Of a DNA stretch of 64,000 nt, positions 33,332-41,421 are shown piece after piece. The notes beneath the pieces were generated by a model. The model ran no database searches and was not told where the DNA came from. It was given only the letters and a program-made list of their open reading frames with translations. The DNA is from Planotetraspora sp. A-T 1434 (GTDB lineage: Bacteria; Actinomycetota; Actinomycetes; Streptosporangiales; Streptosporangiaceae), in assembly GCF_025420585.1 (NCBI RefSeq), contig NZ_JAOEGB010000018.1:1-64000 (forward strand). Reading direction: 5' to 3'. The stretch's first letter is position 1. Every line of letters begins with the position of its first letter. The translations under genes were made by a program, and so were the position numbers.

Positions 33332-34513
33332 ATGGGCGTGACGATGCCTGTGGGGACGACGGCGTGTAAGCACTGCGGCGCGGTGATCGAGCAGCGAGCC
33401 GGGCGGGGGAGGCCGAAGGAGTACTGCCCCGAGGGCGACTGCCAGGCGGCGGCGAAGCGGGAGCGCGAGATGCGCCGAGCCACCCCGGGCCTCGAGGGCG
33501 CGCTGGCCCGGGTCGAGGACCTCTACGAGCGCATGGAGAAGGGCCTCGCGGCGGCCATCGCGCCGCTGGCCCAGGTGCTGTCGGAGGAGCTGAGCCCGGC
33601 CGGCGTGGAGGCGAAGCTGAGCGCGATCCAGGCCGAGGCGCACACCCGCGTCGCCATCGCCCGCACCGAGCGTGAGCAGGCCATGGAGCAGGTACGGCTG
33701 GCCCGCGCGGCGACGGAGGAGGCCAGGCGCGAGGCTGAGGACATGCGGCGCCTGGTCGAGGAGGCCAACGCGGAGCGGGACACGGCGTTCACCGACGCCG
33801 AGACGGCGCGCGAGCAGGCACTCGCCGCGCTGCGAGAGGCGGCCACCACCGAACGGCGGGCCCGGCAGGAGGCGGAGGAATCCCACCGGAGGGCCGCTTC
33901 GGCCGAGGCGGCCCGCGACCGGGCCACGCGCGAACTCGCCGAGCGGACGGAGAAGGCCGCCGCCGAGGTCGGCGAGGCGACGGCGCAAGCCGTACAGGCA
34001 CGTCAGGAGCGGGACCGGGCACAGGCGGAGGCCGCGAGCGCCCGTGAGCAGGCCGAGCTGGCCCGGCGGGCACACCGCGAGGCCGAGCAGGCGAGCGCCG
34101 CCGCCGTGGCCCGCGCCCAGGCGGCCGAGGCGGAACGCGACCGCTCGGTGTCACGCGCCGAAACCGAACGGGACCGCGCCGTCGCGCTCGCCGAGGCCGA
34201 GCGTGATCGGGCGCTCGGCCGAGCGGAGGCGGCCGAGACGGCCCGCGCGGTGGCGGTCGCGGACGCGGCCCGGGCCACGGCCGAGGCGGCTCAGGCCGTG
34301 GCCCGGGAACAGGCCGCCGCCGACGAGGCGGAACGCGCGGCAGCCGAGGCCCGTACGGCTGCCGCGGCCCGGGAGCGGATCCAGGCGGAGCTGGCCCTGG
34401 AGCGCGCTCGCCTCGCCGACCTGCGGGCCCAGCTCGATGTGGCCAGAGGGGAGGCGGCCCAGCTCCGCGAGCGCGCGGTCACGGCCGAGTTGCGCCTGAA
34501 CGACCGTATTTAG
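33332..34513 (+). CDS. KfrA-like coiled-coil protein with zinc finger
   Basis: This 393-residue protein begins with a putative zinc finger (C12, C15, C32, C37) and continues as one long coiled coil rich in Ala, Glu and Arg from about residue 50 to 385 (patterns such as AEAERDRSVSRAETERDRAV). This layout, a small DNA-binding head plus a long alanine-rich coil, is that of KfrA-type plasmid proteins and of actinobacterial proteins encoded beside a tyrosine recombinase. The ATG at 33332 (or 33344) lies 75 bases from the lox-like site. Between them are AT-rich repeats (ATTTCCAGAAATCCAGAAAA) that may be its own operator. Possible roles: segregation or organisation of recombination sites. Confidence 0.7.
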   Translation: MGVTMPVGTTACKHCGAVIEQRAGRGRPKEYCPEGDCQAAAKREREMRRATPGLEGALARVEDLYERMEKGLAAAIAPLAQVLSEELSPAGVEAKLSAIQAEAHTRVAIARTEREQAMEQVRLARAATEEARREAEDMRRLVEEANAERDTAFTDAETAREQALAALREAATTERRARQEAEESHRRAASAEAARDRATRELAERTEKAAAEVGEATAQAVQARQERDRAQAEAASAREQAELARRAHREAEQASAAAVARAQAAEAERDRSVSRAETERDRAVALAEAERDRALGRAEAAETARAVAVADAARATAEAAQAVAREQAAADEAERAAAEARTAAAARERIQAELALERARLADLRAQLDVARGEAAQLRERAVTAELRLNDRI

Positions 34514-34704
34514 GCCGCCGACATCCGCCGCAGGACGCCGCTGCGATGCCAGTATCAACCGGCGTGAGTAGTCGAGGCACAGGAGGTCCCGGTGCCGACC
34601 CGAGCGGGCGGACCCCCGCCAGCCATACACGGGAAGATCACGCTGTGACTTTGGCCCCGACGCCCTCCGGCTGTGAATACGGGAGGGCTGCGGCCGATGC
34701 CGTC
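34514..34704. other. Convergent intergenic region
   Basis: Between the KfrA-like gene and the convergent ArsR-SRPBCC gene I see no strong terminator; TTTAGG and GC-rich short repeats only. Confidence 0.4.
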
Positions 34705-35493
34705 TCAGGCCTGTGCGGGGGATATCTCCCATGGCGCCTGTGGGAGGACGTCGCCGGTCTCAAGCAGCGACTTGAGGTTCGCCAACACGGCTGGCCATCC
34801 GTGCGAGACGCCGCTGTGCATCTCCTGGTTGGGGAGATTTTCGTGGGTCACGGTGAGGCGGACGATGTCCTGGTGTGGTTCGACGAGAAAGGTGACAACC
34901 GACGGTTCTCTTGGCGATTCGGCGTCGGGGGCGTCGTCGAAGGTGATGACCAGGCGCGTTGGGGGATCGGCCTTGATCACTCGACCGGCGACATCGACGA
35001 CGCCTGATCCGTCGACGCGTTGGTGCTCCCAGGTCGAGCCCGGCTGCCAGTCCGAAACGTTGGCGTGTCCCCAGTAGCGCGCCGTCAGGTCTGCGTCCGT
35101 CAGGGCTTGCCACACCTGTTCCGCGCGTGCGCGGATGTAGGTGACATAGACGTAGGTCGGCACGGACGTGCGTCCGTTGGTCATGGCGTACTCCTCTGCC
35201 TGGTTCTTGATGGCACTGATCGCTTGCAGGCGGGGCTTGTCGAACCCCGAGATCCAGCGCTCCTCGATCTCGTGAATGGGTGTCGGGTTGAGGTAGTGAA
35301 GCCGTTCCCGTCCGCGTCGTACGACGGTCACGAGGTTGGCCCGCTCAAGGATGTCGAGATGCTGTGTCGCCGACTGGCGCGCCATGTCCAATCGTTCGCA
35401 CAGCTCGCTCAGTGTCTGGCCGTTGTGCTCACGCAGACGGTCAAGCAGGAGTCGTCGGGTGGGGTCGGCCAGCGCTTTGAAGACCGAGTCCAT
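34705..35493 (-). CDS. ArsR-type regulator fused to SRPBCC (AHSA1) domain
   Basis: The 262 residues hold an ArsR winged helix (MDSVFKALADPTRRLLLDRL, LDMARQSATQHLDILERANL) followed from about residue 110 by an SRPBCC/AHSA1 domain (VYVTYIRARAEQVWQALTDA, ARYWGHANVSDWQPGSTW, HGWPAVLANLKSLLETG). In most genomes these are two adjacent genes, as at 57606-58968. The ATG at 35493 has GAGGG close by; a GTG at 35514 would coincide with the predicted transcript start, giving a leaderless message. The ArsR part probably represses its own gene through a palindrome between -35 and -10. The SRPBCC domain may sense a hydrophobic ligand. Confidence 0.85.
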   Translation of the reverse strand: MDSVFKALADPTRRLLLDRLREHNGQTLSELCERLDMARQSATQHLDILERANLVTVVRRGRERLHYLNPTPIHEIEERWISGFDKPRLQAISAIKNQAEEYAMTNGRTSVPTYVYVTYIRARAEQVWQALTDADLTARYWGHANVSDWQPGSTWEHQRVDGSGVVDVAGRVIKADPPTRLVITFDDAPDAESPREPSVVTFLVEPHQDIVRLTVTHENLPNQEMHSGVSHGWPAVLANLKSLLETGDVLPQAPWEISPAQA

Positions 35494-35520
35494 CGCCCTC
35501 GCTTCGAGGCTCACGCCTCC

Positions 35521-35551
35521 ATTATGCAGGTATTTGCCTGCCTAATGTCAA
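35521..35551 (-). promoter_or_regulatory. Promoter and operator of the ArsR-SRPBCC gene
   Basis: On the minus strand TTGACA (35551-35546) and CATAAT (35526-35521) are 19 bases apart. The spacer holds the inverted repeat GCAGG (35526-35530) and CCTGC (35537-35541), a typical ArsR operator position. The predicted start of transcription falls at about 35514. Confidence 0.55.
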
Positions 35552-35639
35552 TGACGATCGACTAAGTCGCAATCGCCTGTTTCGCAGGTGGCCTACGAAA
35601 CAGGCGAGAGACGCGCCTAGATCGCCATGGCCACGGTTT

Positions 35640-35918
35640 CACCGGGTGACGGCCGCCCGGCGGGGCAGACGGCGCTTGCCGAGGACGGGCGAGTAGACGT
35701 GGCGGTAGCCCGCCCGGCGCTCGGCCCTCGCGGATGTACTCCTCCAGGGTGTGCCGTACGGCCGCGCCCGCGGGCAGCCAGTACGGCAGGCCCGCGCCGA
35801 TCAGCGGGTCGGTGTCGAACAGGTCCAGCTCGCGGCCGAGCCTGCGGTGGTCGTGCCCGGCGGTCGCCGCGGTGTTCGCCGCACTGGTCGAGGCGGTGTG
35901 GAAGACGGTGGTCTCCAT
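35640..35918 (-). pseudogene. thrS: Threonyl-tRNA synthetase, short N-terminal relic
   Basis: From the ATG at 35918 (AGGAGA upstream) the frame reads [44 protein letters not shown] and, after a frameshift, [12 protein letters not shown]. This is the start of the ThrRS catalytic domain. TGS and editing domains are absent from the beginning, so it derives from a short ThrRS paralogue like those that give resistance to ThrRS inhibitors. After about 90 residues the gene stops, lacking motifs 2 and 3. The attenuator-like leader upstream is still intact. Confidence 0.7.
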
Positions 35919-35980
35919 GGGTGGGTCTCCTCGCGATCTGGTGAGGCGAGTGACCCTGGCCGACGATGCCGACTGTACGG

Positions 35981-36012
35981 CGAAGCCCCGGGGCACTCGC
36001 CCCGGGGCTTCG
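35981..36012 (-). terminator. Attenuator hairpin upstream of thrS
   Basis: A perfect 13-base stem (CGAAGCCCCGGGG at 35981-35993 with its complement at 36000-36012) and 6-base loop lie 11 bases after the stop of the Thr-rich leader peptide and 62 bases before the thrS start. On the thrS strand this is where a terminator of a ribosome-mediated attenuator would be. Confidence 0.6.
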
Positions 36013-36023
36013 GACAAAGACAG

Positions 36024-36059
36024 TCAGCGCGCCGGGACGAACTCCGGCGTCGTCGTCAT
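36024..36059 (-). CDS. Leader peptide with three Thr codons (thrS attenuator)
   Basis: The 11-codon frame reads MTTTPEFVPAR and then a stop. Three successive ACG codons follow the start, and a strong hairpin follows the stop. This is the layout of an attenuation leader sensing charged threonyl-tRNA, upstream of a threonyl-tRNA synthetase gene. The ribosome site is weak (GTGAAG about 12 bases upstream), so translation is not assured. Too short for ordinary gene finding. Confidence 0.55.
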   Translation of the reverse strand: MTTTPEFVPAR

Positions 36060-36127
36060 GGCGGCGCGCTTCACGCGGGCAGACTAACAGACCTCCCACC
36101 CGCCCATGAGGGCCGGCGAATCAGGAG

Positions 36128-37255
36128 TCAGCGCAGCGCGCCGTAGAAGGCGCGCAGGTCGTCGGCGAGAACCTCCGGGACGATGTGGGCGGCGTAGTGC
36201 CCGCCCTTCTCGTACGACTTCCAGTGCACGATGTTCTTGTGGTCTCGCTCGGCGAACGTCCGCATGGAGACGAAGTCGCCGCCGAACATCGCCAGGCCGA
36301 TCGGGACGGTCGTGGGCTCCGTGGGGTGCTCGGCGTGCGCGTCCTCGTAGTAGAACCGGGTCGCCGACGTCGCGGTGCCGGTCAGCCAGTAGAGCATCGT
36401 GTTGGTCAGGATGAAGTCGTCGTCGATGTCGACGGTGTCGCCGAACAGCTGCGAGTTCCACCCCAGCAGCCCGGCGGGCGAGTCGTAGATCGCGTACGAC
36501 AGGGTCTGCGGCTGCTGAGAGTGCAGGATGTTGAACGACATCTTGTTGTCGTAGAACCACTGCAGGACTTCCAGGCCCTTCTTCTCCTCCTCGGTGATCT
36601 GTTCGAACTCGGCGGGGTCTCCGGAGGGGAAGGAGAAGATCTGTGTGACGTGCACGCCGACGACGTGCTCGGGATCGACCCGGCCCACCTCTGGTGAGAC
36701 GAACGAGCCGCCGTCGTTGCCGGCCGCGCCGTAGCGGCCGTAGCCGAGCCGTCGCATGAGCTCGGCCCATGCTCTGGCGGTGCGGTACCGGTTCCAGCCC
36801 CTGCCCCTGGTCGGGCCGGAGAAGCCGAAGCCGGGAAGCGACGGGATCACGAGGTGGAACGCCTGCGCCGGGTCCTCGGGGTTGGTCAGCGGCTCGATGA
36901 CCTTGAGGTACTCCACGATCGAGCCGGGCCACCCGTGGGTGAGGATCAGCGGCAGCGCGTCCTCATGCGGCGACCGGACGTGCAGGAAGTGGATGTTCTG
37001 CCCGTCGATCTCGGTCGTGTACTGCGGGTACCGGTTGAGCTCCGCCTCCTTGGACCGCCAGTCGTACCCGTCGCGCCAGTATTCGGCGAGCCTCTTCACG
37101 TACTCCACGGGAACCCCGTAGTCCCAGCCCGCTCCGGGGATCTCGTCCGGCCAGCGGGTATGGCCCAGCCGGTCGCGGAGGTCATCGAGGTCGGCCTGCG
37201 GAACGGCGATGCGGAAAGGGGTGATCAGCGGAGTGATTTCGGTGTTCTCGCTCAT
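36128..37255 (-). CDS. Epoxide hydrolase (microsomal type)
   Basis: This 375-residue protein starts [20 protein letters not shown] with the EHN lid domain ([25 protein letters not shown]). The hydrolase core follows, with HGWPGS for the oxyanion hole, nucleophile D181 in GNDGGSF and the C-terminal His in KGGHYAAH. The family opens epoxides to diols through an ester intermediate. The minus-strand frame is open far upstream, but that is antisense of the divergent WYL regulator gene, so the ATG at 37255 is the start. The regulator probably controls it. Confidence 0.9.
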   Translation of the reverse strand: MSENTEITPLITPFRIAVPQADLDDLRDRLGHTRWPDEIPGAGWDYGVPVEYVKRLAEYWRDGYDWRSKEAELNRYPQYTTEIDGQNIHFLHVRSPHEDALPLILTHGWPGSIVEYLKVIEPLTNPEDPAQAFHLVIPSLPGFGFSGPTRGRGWNRYRTARAWAELMRRLGYGRYGAAGNDGGSFVSPEVGRVDPEHVVGVHVTQIFSFPSGDPAEFEQITEEEKKGLEVLQWFYDNKMSFNILHSQQPQTLSYAIYDSPAGLLGWNSQLFGDTVDIDDDFILTNTMLYWLTGTATSATRFYYEDAHAEHPTEPTTVPIGLAMFGGDFVSMRTFAERDHKNIVHWKSYEKGGHYAAHIVPEVLADDLRAFYGALR

Positions 37256-37296
37256 GACCACAACGCTACGGACCCTTCCGGTCAGGTCCTGTCCTG

Positions 37297-37312
37297 AAGT
37301 CTGGGCAGACTT
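37297..37312. promoter_or_regulatory. Palindrome in the epoxide hydrolase/WYL intergenic region
   Basis: AAGTCT (37297-37302) and AGACTT (37307-37312) around GGGC form a perfect inverted repeat, seven bases before the WYL gene start in the 63-base divergent region. It is a candidate operator for that regulator. Confidence 0.5.
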
Positions 37313-37318
37313 GAAGCC

Positions 37319-38365
37319 ATGTTGGAGACCTCGGCGCGGTTGCTGCGTCTGCTGTCGCTGTTGCAGGCCAGGAGAGACTGGCCGGGCGCGGCCCTTGCGG
37401 AGCGGCTGGAGGTGAGCGAGAGGACGGTCCGCCGCGACGTCGAACGGCTTCGCGACCTCGGATATCCGGTGCACGCGACGAGGGGCACCGACGGCGGCTA
37501 CCGCCTGGGAGCGGGCGCCGCGATGCCGCCGCTCCTGCTCGACGACGAGGAGGCGGTGGCCGTGGCGGTCGGGCTGCGGACCGCCGCCGGAGGTACCGTC
37601 GCCGGCATCGAGGAGACGTCGGTGCGGGCGCTCGTCAAGCTCGAACAGGTCCTGCCGTCCCGGCTGCGGCATCGGGTCAACGCGGTGCAGGCCTACACCG
37701 AGCCCGTGCCGGCGGACCGTCCGGGCCCGAAAGTGGACCCGGCCGTGCTGACCGCGCTCGCGGCCGCGTGCCGGGACCGGGAGCGGCTGCGGTTCGACTA
37801 CCGGGGCCACGACGGGTCGGCCGGTCTCCGCACGGTCGAGCCGCACCGACTCGTCTCCTGGGGCCGCCGGTGGTACCTGGTGGCCTGGGACGTCGACCGC
37901 CAGGACTGGCGGACCTTCCGGGTGGACCGTGTGGAGCCGCGAACGCCCACCGGCCCGCGCTTCCCGCCCCGCGAACCGCCCGAGGGCGGCGCCGCCGCGT
38001 ACGTCGCGCGCGGGGTCTCGGCGGCGGCGTGGCGTCATCACGCAAGGGTCGTCGTGCACGCGCCCGCCGAGGTCGTGTCCGAGCGCGTCAACCCCGCGGT
38101 CGGCGTCGTGGAGGCGCTGGACGGGCGGACCTGCGTCCTGGTCACGGGCGCGGACAGCGTGCACACGCTCGCCGTCCATCTCGGCCTGCTCGACCTCGAC
38201 TTCGAGGTGACCGAACCCGCGGAGCTCGTGGAGCACATCCGCGCGCTGGCGGCTCGCTACGTCCGCGCGACCCCCGGCGCGCCGGAGAAGGCGGCCCCCG
38301 CTGCGCCGGACGCCGGCCTCGACTGCGCCGGAGAAGGCGAGTCCGGCGCGCTCAACGGGGCATGA
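37319..38365 (+). CDS. WYL-domain transcriptional regulator
   Basis: This 348-residue regulator has an N-terminal DeoR-like helix-turn-helix ([39 protein letters not shown]) and a WYL domain ([30 protein letters not shown]) followed by the C-terminal WCX part. Such proteins bind a nucleic acid or small ligand through the WYL barrel. It is divergent from the epoxide hydrolase and 47 bases before an SRPBCC gene on the same strand, with which it may be co-transcribed. Confidence 0.9.
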   Translation: MLETSARLLRLLSLLQARRDWPGAALAERLEVSERTVRRDVERLRDLGYPVHATRGTDGGYRLGAGAAMPPLLLDDEEAVAVAVGLRTAAGGTVAGIEETSVRALVKLEQVLPSRLRHRVNAVQAYTEPVPADRPGPKVDPAVLTALAAACRDRERLRFDYRGHDGSAGLRTVEPHRLVSWGRRWYLVAWDVDRQDWRTFRVDRVEPRTPTGPRFPPREPPEGGAAAYVARGVSAAAWRHHARVVVHAPAEVVSERVNPAVGVVEALDGRTCVLVTGADSVHTLAVHLGLLDLDFEVTEPAELVEHIRALAARYVRATPGAPEKAAPAAPDAGLDCAGEGESGALNGA

Positions 38366-38412
38366 TGGTGGCCCTGAGGCCGCAGCCACAACGGGAACAA
38401 AGGAGTTTTGAG

Positions 38413-39177
38413 ATGGGCCGCGCGTTCGAACTGCGCAAGGAAGTCGAGCTGGAGGCCAGCCCTGAGCAGGTGTGGGAGGCGATCGCCACCGGCCCGGGAG
38501 TGGACTCCTGGTTCATGGGACGCAACGTGGTCGAGCCCGGCGAAGGCGGCATCGTACGGCTGACCCTGGGCGGCCAGAGCCAGGAGAACACCGTGACCGC
38601 CTGGGAACCCGGGAAACGACTCGCGCACCGCGGCGCCGAGCCCGACGACGGAAGCTTCATGGCGATCGAGTACCTCCTTGAAGGACGCGACGGCGGCGGC
38701 ACCGTGCTACGGATGGTCCAGAGCGGCGTCCTCGGCGACGACTGGGAGACCGAGTACGAGGCCATGAAGACCGGCTGGGACATGTACCTGCACAAGCTGG
38801 TCCAGTACCTCACCTACTTCCCCGGCCGGAGCGCGACGCCGGTCTTCGCGATCAGGCAGCAGGGGACCGACCCGGAGCGGGCATGGGAGGCTTTCACGCG
38901 TGAGCTCGGGCTGTCCGGCACCGTGGCCGAGGGAGATAAGGCGCGGATCACGCTGGACGGATCGGACCCCGTGGGAGGGGAGGTCGAAGGGGTCGTGGAC
39001 TACGTCGACCACCCGATTTTCCTCGGCGTGCGTACTCCCGACGCGTTGTACCGGTTCATCCATTCGGGCCCGGCCCGGGGCAATGTGGTCGTCCTCGGGC
39101 ACCATCTCTTCTTCGACGCGGACCAGCACAAGGCCGAGGCCTCCTGGCAGTCCTGGCTCGACGCCGTACTCACCTGA
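38413..39177 (+). CDS. SRPBCC (START/Bet v1-like) domain protein
   Basis: This 254-residue protein begins [20 protein letters not shown] and has the AHSA1-type pattern [17 protein letters not shown] and [13 protein letters not shown], plus a second half (residues 145-254) that looks like another such fold. AAAGGAG precedes the ATG by eight bases. It is a close paralogue of 58219-58968, which lies behind an ArsR gene instead of a WYL gene. Ligand unknown. Confidence 0.85.
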   Translation: MGRAFELRKEVELEASPEQVWEAIATGPGVDSWFMGRNVVEPGEGGIVRLTLGGQSQENTVTAWEPGKRLAHRGAEPDDGSFMAIEYLLEGRDGGGTVLRMVQSGVLGDDWETEYEAMKTGWDMYLHKLVQYLTYFPGRSATPVFAIRQQGTDPERAWEAFTRELGLSGTVAEGDKARITLDGSDPVGGEVEGVVDYVDHPIFLGVRTPDALYRFIHSGPARGNVVVLGHHLFFDADQHKAEASWQSWLDAVLT

Positions 39178-39270
39178 CAGGGCCCGGCCCGTCCGGAGCG
39201 CACACCGAGGGCCCGCGTCAGCCTGCCCTTCGGCCGCCGCGAAACCCACCCACCCCCGAGAGGAACCGCT

Positions 39271-39762
39271 ATGACCGAGACGTCGAACGAATCCGCGCCG
39301 ACCGCGGAGTTCACGATCACCCGGGTGTTCGACGCGCCCCGCGAGCTCGTCTTCCAGGCGTGGACGGACCCCGCGCACTTCACGCACTGGTTCGGCCCGC
39401 GCGCCTTCACCACGCCGCTGTCGAAGATCACGATGGAGCCGGCGCCGGGCGGCGAGTGGCGGGCGATCCTGGTCTCCGGCGACGGGATGGAAATCCCGCT
39501 GTACGGGACCTATCGCGAGGTGGCGGGGCCCGCCCGGCTGGTGTTCACCACCGGCGATCCGGACAACACGGCCGGAGACCTGGCCTCGGTCGTGACCGTC
39601 GACCTGGCCGACCTCGGCGGCAAGACCGAGATGACGTTCCACCAGGCCGGGGTCAACACCGACGAGGCGCACGCCGAGCAGTCCAGGGCCGGGTGGATCG
39701 AGTTCTTCGACCGGCTCGCCGAGCATCTGACCGGGCACCTCGCCGGCGACACCACCGCTTGA
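39271..39762 (+). CDS. SRPBCC (AHSA1) domain protein
   Basis: This 163-residue protein reads FTITRVFDAPRELVFQAWTD, FTHWFGPRAF and HAEQSRAGWIEFFDRLAEHL, the standard AHSA1/YndB pattern. GAGAGGAA precedes the ATG. It follows the larger SRPBCC gene by 93 bases on the same strand and is followed by a strong terminator. Small hydrophobic ligand binding is inferred from fold. Confidence 0.9.
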   Translation: MTETSNESAPTAEFTITRVFDAPRELVFQAWTDPAHFTHWFGPRAFTTPLSKITMEPAPGGEWRAILVSGDGMEIPLYGTYREVAGPARLVFTTGDPDNTAGDLASVVTVDLADLGGKTEMTFHQAGVNTDEAHAEQSRAGWIEFFDRLAEHLTGHLAGDTTA

Positions 39763-39805
39763 CCGGTGCTCGCAGGCGACATCCTTCGGGTGCCTCCCGG
39801 CTGAA

Positions 39806-39842
39806 CGAAACGCGCCCGGACTGTTCGTCCGGGCGCGTTTCG
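39806..39842. terminator. Strong bidirectional terminator
   Basis: A perfect 16-base stem (CGAAACGCGCCCGGAC at 39806-39821 with 39827-39842) and a 5-base loop lie between the SRPBCC gene and the convergent CHAP gene. Confidence 0.8.
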
Positions 39843-39899
39843 GTGGGAGGGCGAAAAGTGTGTGCCGGGTGCCGGCCGTACTGCGGAGATAAGGCGAGG

Positions 39900-40577
39900 T
39901 CAGGCCTTGTCGGTCGCGGTGTAGTAGGGGTAGCCGTATCCGACGACGGAGTCGGTGGACCGGGTCCGGACCTCGACGGCGCCGTTGCCGGTGTTGCCCT
40001 CGACGGTCTGGATGGTGCCGTCACCGTTGTCGCGGATGACGAAGCCGACATGGTCGATGTCGTCGAAGGACTTGCCGCCGCTCCAGCCGAAGAAGACCAC
40101 GGCGCCGGGCGTGGCAGCGGTGCCCCAGCGGTTGTTGGCGGCGAACCACCGGGCGTGCTGCACGGTGTAGGAGTCGGAGCCCAGGACGGGCGTGATGCCG
40201 AGCCTGTCGCCGACCCAGGAGACGAACATGTCGCACCAGGCGGCGTTGGCGTAGCCCGAGAGGGTGCCGCCGTCGCGGGCGAGGGTCTGCTGGGCGCGGG
40301 GGGTGGACATGTACCAGGCCTGAAACTTGGTGCCCCCGCCGAGGCTGTTCTCCCTGATGCCGACCTGGCTCTGGGCGAGCCTCAACAGCTGGGACGGGCT
40401 GACCTTGGGCAGTCCGACGGCCGCCTGGGCGAGGGGGGTGACGTTCGAGTAGCCGACTTCGGTGACTTGCGGTGTGTCGGCGACGTCCGCGTGGGCCGCC
40501 GTGGTTCCTGCCAGCACCGCCGAAGCGAGTGCGCCGCTGACAAGGGCAGCACGAATACAGGTGTTGAGGGCTCGCAT
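39900..40577 (-). CDS. Secreted CHAP-domain cell-wall hydrolase
   Basis: This 225-residue protein has a signal peptide (RAALVSGALASAVLAGTTAA, cut after AHA), a short linker with LLRLAQSQVGIREN, and a CHAP amidase/peptidase domain. The domain shows the catalytic Cys in NAAWCDMFVSWVGDRLG and the His in DDIDHVGFVIRDN. GGGAG precedes the ATG at 40577. The c-di-AMP riboswitch in its leader fits a wall-remodelling enzyme, since this riboswitch often controls resuscitation and wall-lysis genes in actinobacteria. Confidence 0.88.
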   Translation of the reverse strand: MRALNTCIRAALVSGALASAVLAGTTAAHADVADTPQVTEVGYSNVTPLAQAAVGLPKVSPSQLLRLAQSQVGIRENSLGGGTKFQAWYMSTPRAQQTLARDGGTLSGYANAAWCDMFVSWVGDRLGITPVLGSDSYTVQHARWFAANNRWGTAATPGAVVFFGWSGGKSFDDIDHVGFVIRDNGDGTIQTVEGNTGNGAVEVRTRSTDSVVGYGYPYYTATDKA

Positions 40578-40597
40578 GGTGGGGTCTACTCCCTTGC

Positions 40598-40760
40598 TTC
40601 CATGCCGCCTACCGGGTTAGCTGACGGGTTCGGGCTGGAAGACGCCCTACGGCACTAGGTGCCGATTCACCCCAGGAGAGGTGGGTCCCCGGCTCCGCGC
40701 GGACGCGGACTCGGCGGCCGGGCGGCCATCCGGCTGGATGACCGCGTCGGTCTGAGGCTG
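40598..40760 (-). promoter_or_regulatory. Cyclic di-AMP riboswitch (ydaO-yuaA type)
   Basis: On the minus strand the conserved blocks occur in order: CCGCCGAGTCCGCG, GAGCCGGGGACCCA, GGGGTGAATCGGC, TAGGGCGTCTTCCAGCCCGA, ACCCGTCAGCTAACCCGGTA and GGCGG, ending about 20 bases before the CHAP gene start. These are the hallmarks of the ydaO family, which turns expression off when c-di-AMP is high. Confidence 0.88.
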
Positions 40761-40845
40761 GCACCCTTGACCAGAGATTTGGACAGGTATGCCCGAGTTG
40801 CCTAAAAGGTAATAGACAGACCGAAACCGGTCAAGTAAGGACAAG

Positions 40846-41421
40846 TCAGGTTTTACTTGTCACGTCCTCGTTAAAGCCGCTGATGATCGGGGTAGGGAAC
40901 CCCTCTCGCGGGCCCGGGCCGTACGGCGCCGCCCGCCGGTGGCGGCCGACCCGGCGGCCCGGTGAGCCGTGCCGAAGGCCGTCACGTCGGGGACTCCGGC
41001 ACACGGCCGGGCCGCTCCGGATCCCCGCGCTGGGCGGCGATTGAGCGCGCCCCGGCGGCAGTGACGTCCCGCCGCCGATCCCTGAGCCGCGATCTCGCAG
41101 GTCACCGCCCCGTGCGGGGGCCGTACGGCGACGCCACCGGCCGCCGGCGAGCGCCGGAGCGTCTGGATCGGGACGCGTCCGGAGCAGCAGGCCGTTGGCC
41201 GGGTTTCGCTCCCAGCGAACTCCGACCGGCCCCGCGCGGCCCCGAAAGGTCCCGCACGGTCCCCCTGGCCAGGGCGGCGGACGCACCCCTCCGGCGAGGC
41301 GCTTCCTTAAGGGGTCCCGATGTCCGTGTTAAAGGTAAGGAAATCTTCCTCGTCCGGTTGACGGGCATTTTGGTAGATCGCTTTGATTGGGGCATTTACG
41401 GTCCCCCAAAAGGAGTGTCTC
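40846..41421. other. Divergent intergenic region with a palindrome
   Basis: About 570 bases without a recognisable gene. The right part is AT-richer and holds AGGAA (41338-41342), ATC and TTCCT (41346-41350), a 13-base palindrome about 70 bases before the alginate lyase start, and TTGACG at 41358. They are probably its operator and promoter. CCTTAAGG (41305-41312) is another short palindrome. Confidence 0.45.

Noticed and set aside
37256-38389. Upstream 378-residue extension of the epoxide hydrolase frame
   Set aside because: It is antisense to the WYL regulator gene; the hydrolase family starts at the ATG at 37255.
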